A DNA stretch of 64,000 bases, taken from contig CAWJYU010000017.1 in the NCBI GenBank assembly GCA_963847235.1, positions 62,001 through 126,000 on the forward strand. The letters are read 5' to 3'. Positions 62,778-64,000 of this stretch are shown here, piece by piece. This stretch comes from JACDAN01 sp963847235. Its GTDB lineage: Bacteria; Actinomycetota; Thermoleophilia; Gaiellales; Gaiellaceae. Both the position numbers and the translations under genes were made by a program. Numbering within the stretch: the stretch's first letter is position 1; each line of letters starts with the position of its first letter. The notes beneath the pieces are model-generated. The model was not told the origin of the DNA and did not search any database. It worked only from the letters and a program-made list of their open reading frames with translations.

Positions 62778-63599
62778 CTACTCCTCGCCGGCCGCCAGCT
62801 CGCGGCCGCGCTCCATCGCCGCCTGGATCGCGTTCAGGAACGCCGCCCGCACGCCGGCCTGCTCGAGCTCCCTGATCGCCCGGATCGTCGTCCCGCCCGG
62901 CGAGGTGACCATCTCCCGCAGCTCGACCGGGTGCATCTTCTCGTCCCGGAGGAGCTTCGCCGTCCCGAACATCGTCTGGACGACCAGCTCGGTCGTGTCC
63001 TCGCGGGACAGTCCGAGGAGGATCCCGGCCTCGATCATCGACTCCGCCAGCAGCGCAAAGTACGCGGGGCCGGAGCCCGAGACGGCCGTGACCGCGTCCA
63101 TGTACCGCTCGGGCACGCGCACCACGCGGCCGACGTGGAGGAGCACGTCCTCGGCAAGAGCTAGATGCTCGTCGCCGGCATGCGCGCCGGCGCAGAGCCC
63201 CGCGACGCCCTCATGCACCGTCGACGGTGTGTTCGGCATCGCCCGAAGCACCGGCACGCCGGGCGCGACCCGCTCCTCGATCGCCGAGGTCGGGACGGCG
63301 GCGGCGATCGAGAGCACCGTCTGGTCCGGCGACAGGATCCCGCCAATCTCGCCGAGCAGTAGGTCGAAGTCCTGCGGCTTGACCGCAATGACCACGACTC
63401 CTGCCCCCGCGACGGCCTCGGTGTTCGAGGTCGTGACCTGGATCCCGTGCCGCTCCGCGAGCTCCCGCGCCCGCTCCTCCCGGCGCACGGTCGCGACGAC
63501 CTCCTCCGGCCTCCGCCAGTCGGTGCTGAGCAGCCCCGTGAGGAGTGCCTCGCCGATCTTCCCGGCGCCGAGGATCGCGATGCGCCGGGGATCGGCCAT
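62778..63599 (-). CDS. proC: Pyrroline-5-carboxylate reductase
   Basis: Last step of proline synthesis, 273 aa. NAD(P)-binding IAILGAGKIGEALLTGLLS, the central VVIAVKPQDF, the P5C motif AVSGSGPAYFALLAESM and the C-terminal TSPGGTTIRAIRELEQAG are all present. Its TAG at 62778 is followed at once by the pgl start codon. Confidence 0.95.
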   Translation of the reverse strand: MADPRRIAILGAGKIGEALLTGLLSTDWRRPEEVVATVRREERARELAERHGIQVTTSNTEAVAGAGVVVIAVKPQDFDLLLGEIGGILSPDQTVLSIAAAVPTSAIEERVAPGVPVLRAMPNTPSTVHEGVAGLCAGAHAGDEHLALAEDVLLHVGRVVRVPERYMDAVTAVSGSGPAYFALLAESMIEAGILLGLSREDTTELVVQTMFGTAKLLRDEKMHPVELREMVTSPGGTTIRAIRELEQAGVRAAFLNAIQAAMERGRELAAGEE

Positions 63600-63624
63600 G
63601 GGGCCAGTCTACGAGGCCCGCTGA

Positions 63625-63999
63625 TTACGCTGCGGCAGGGATTCCGCGCTCGTAGCGCACGGGAAGAAGGCCGCGGCCGAGCCCGGCCAGGAGGTACGCG
63701 CTGGCGAGCCCCTGCCACTCGCCGTAGGGCGCGAGCAGCTCCGCGGTGTCGGACGGCTCTGCCTCCCGGCCGAGGAGCGCTGTACAGAGCTTGAGCAACC
63801 CGAGATCGCCGACCAGGCCGAGCTCGTAGGAACCGAGCCCCTGGATGCCGATGACCCCCGCCGACCAGGGCCCGAGCCCGCGCTCCCGCTCCAGCCGCTG
63901 TGCGACCTTTCGCGGATTGAGCCCGCGCAGCCGCTCCAGCTCGACGGTCCGGCAGAGGCGGACGATCGTCGAGGCCTTGCGCGCCGTCAGTCCGAACCG
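63625..63999 (-). CDS. DNA-3-methyladenine glycosylase II, AlkA-like (5' end outside window)
   Basis: 125 C-terminal residues of an HhH-GPD base-excision glycosylase. They begin RFGLTARKASTIVRLCRTVE, then LERERGLGPWSAGVIGIQGL (helix-hairpin-helix), GDLGLLKL with the catalytic Asp, and PYGEWQGLASAYLLAG, the AlkA C-terminal signature. The start lies beyond 64000. Confidence 0.85.
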   Translation of the reverse strand, partial: RFGLTARKASTIVRLCRTVELERLRGLNPRKVAQRLERERGLGPWSAGVIGIQGLGSYELGLVGDLGLLKLCTALLGREAEPSDTAELLAPYGEWQGLASAYLLAGLGRGLLPVRYERGIPAAA

Positions 64000-64000
64000 C

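Overview
The window reads as chromosomal DNA of a high-GC actinobacterium. The most likely source is a Thermoleophilia (Gaiellales/Solirubrobacterales-like) metagenome assembly. Supporting signs are the SigR/RsrA-type sigma/anti-sigma pair behind a GGAAT-N18-GTT promoter, GTTCACC-type PHO-box repeats, a PAC2 protein, many GTG/TTG starts and pervasive 4-bp stop/start overlaps. This placement is inference from gene content, because there is no rRNA in the window. About 16 genes carry frame breaks inside otherwise well conserved protein sequence. One gene even has two compensating breaks. Base insertions or deletions in the assembly explain this better than gene decay, so these genes are reported as CDS spanning the break.

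Layout. 0-8.1 kb: a phosphate block with a divergent response regulator and histidine kinase, two pstS copies, pstC, pstA, pstB, phoU and an HtrA protease, with PHO-box-like direct repeats before both pstS genes and htrA. 8.1-12.7 kb: an FAD disulfide oxidoreductase, a LysE exporter, a YbdK-type ligase, an HMA metal-binding protein, a PRC-barrel-like protein and a SigR/RsrA pair. 12.7-18.8 kb (minus): a molybdenum hydroxylase operon with MocA-like maturation factor, FAD, Mo and 2Fe-2S subunits, and an amidohydrolase. 18.9-26.2 kb: M24 peptidase, acetyl-CoA synthetase, cupin, a cold-shock/IF-1 cluster, M16 peptidase, thioesterase and SIS protein. 26.3-39.1 kb: mixed housekeeping genes, including a Mug-Nudix fusion and nadE. 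39.1-47.4 kb: a KhtU/KhtT-like K+ efflux pair, an acyl-CoA synthetase, MMPL and MFS exporters with a TetR regulator, and a methyltransferase.

47.4-49.7 kb is the least ordinary region. It holds an XRE-HTH/TPR regulator followed 9 bp later by a 35-codon gene for a hydrophobic peptide with a strong ribosome binding site. Divergent to the regulator lies a probable 180-nt non-coding RNA with a near-consensus sigma-70 promoter (TTGACT-N17-TATAGT) and a hairpin plus T-run terminator. Repeated GTCAAGTA boxes overlap that promoter, and inverted copies of a palindromic element flank the whole cassette. It resembles the receptor/peptide layout of RRNPP quorum-sensing loci, which are known mainly from Firmicutes.

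49.7-64 kb: selD, a NadM-like nucleotidyltransferase, an ApgM-like phosphoglycerate mutase, a proline iminopeptidase-like hydrolase, ctaA, PAC2, a DEAH helicase, a fatty-acid beta-oxidation pair (FadB-like and thiolase), an ArsR-like regulator, pgl, proC and a partial AlkA-like glycosylase. Short palindromic repeats of four families are scattered through the window, often at stop codons. One copy is read in frame inside the FadB-like gene.
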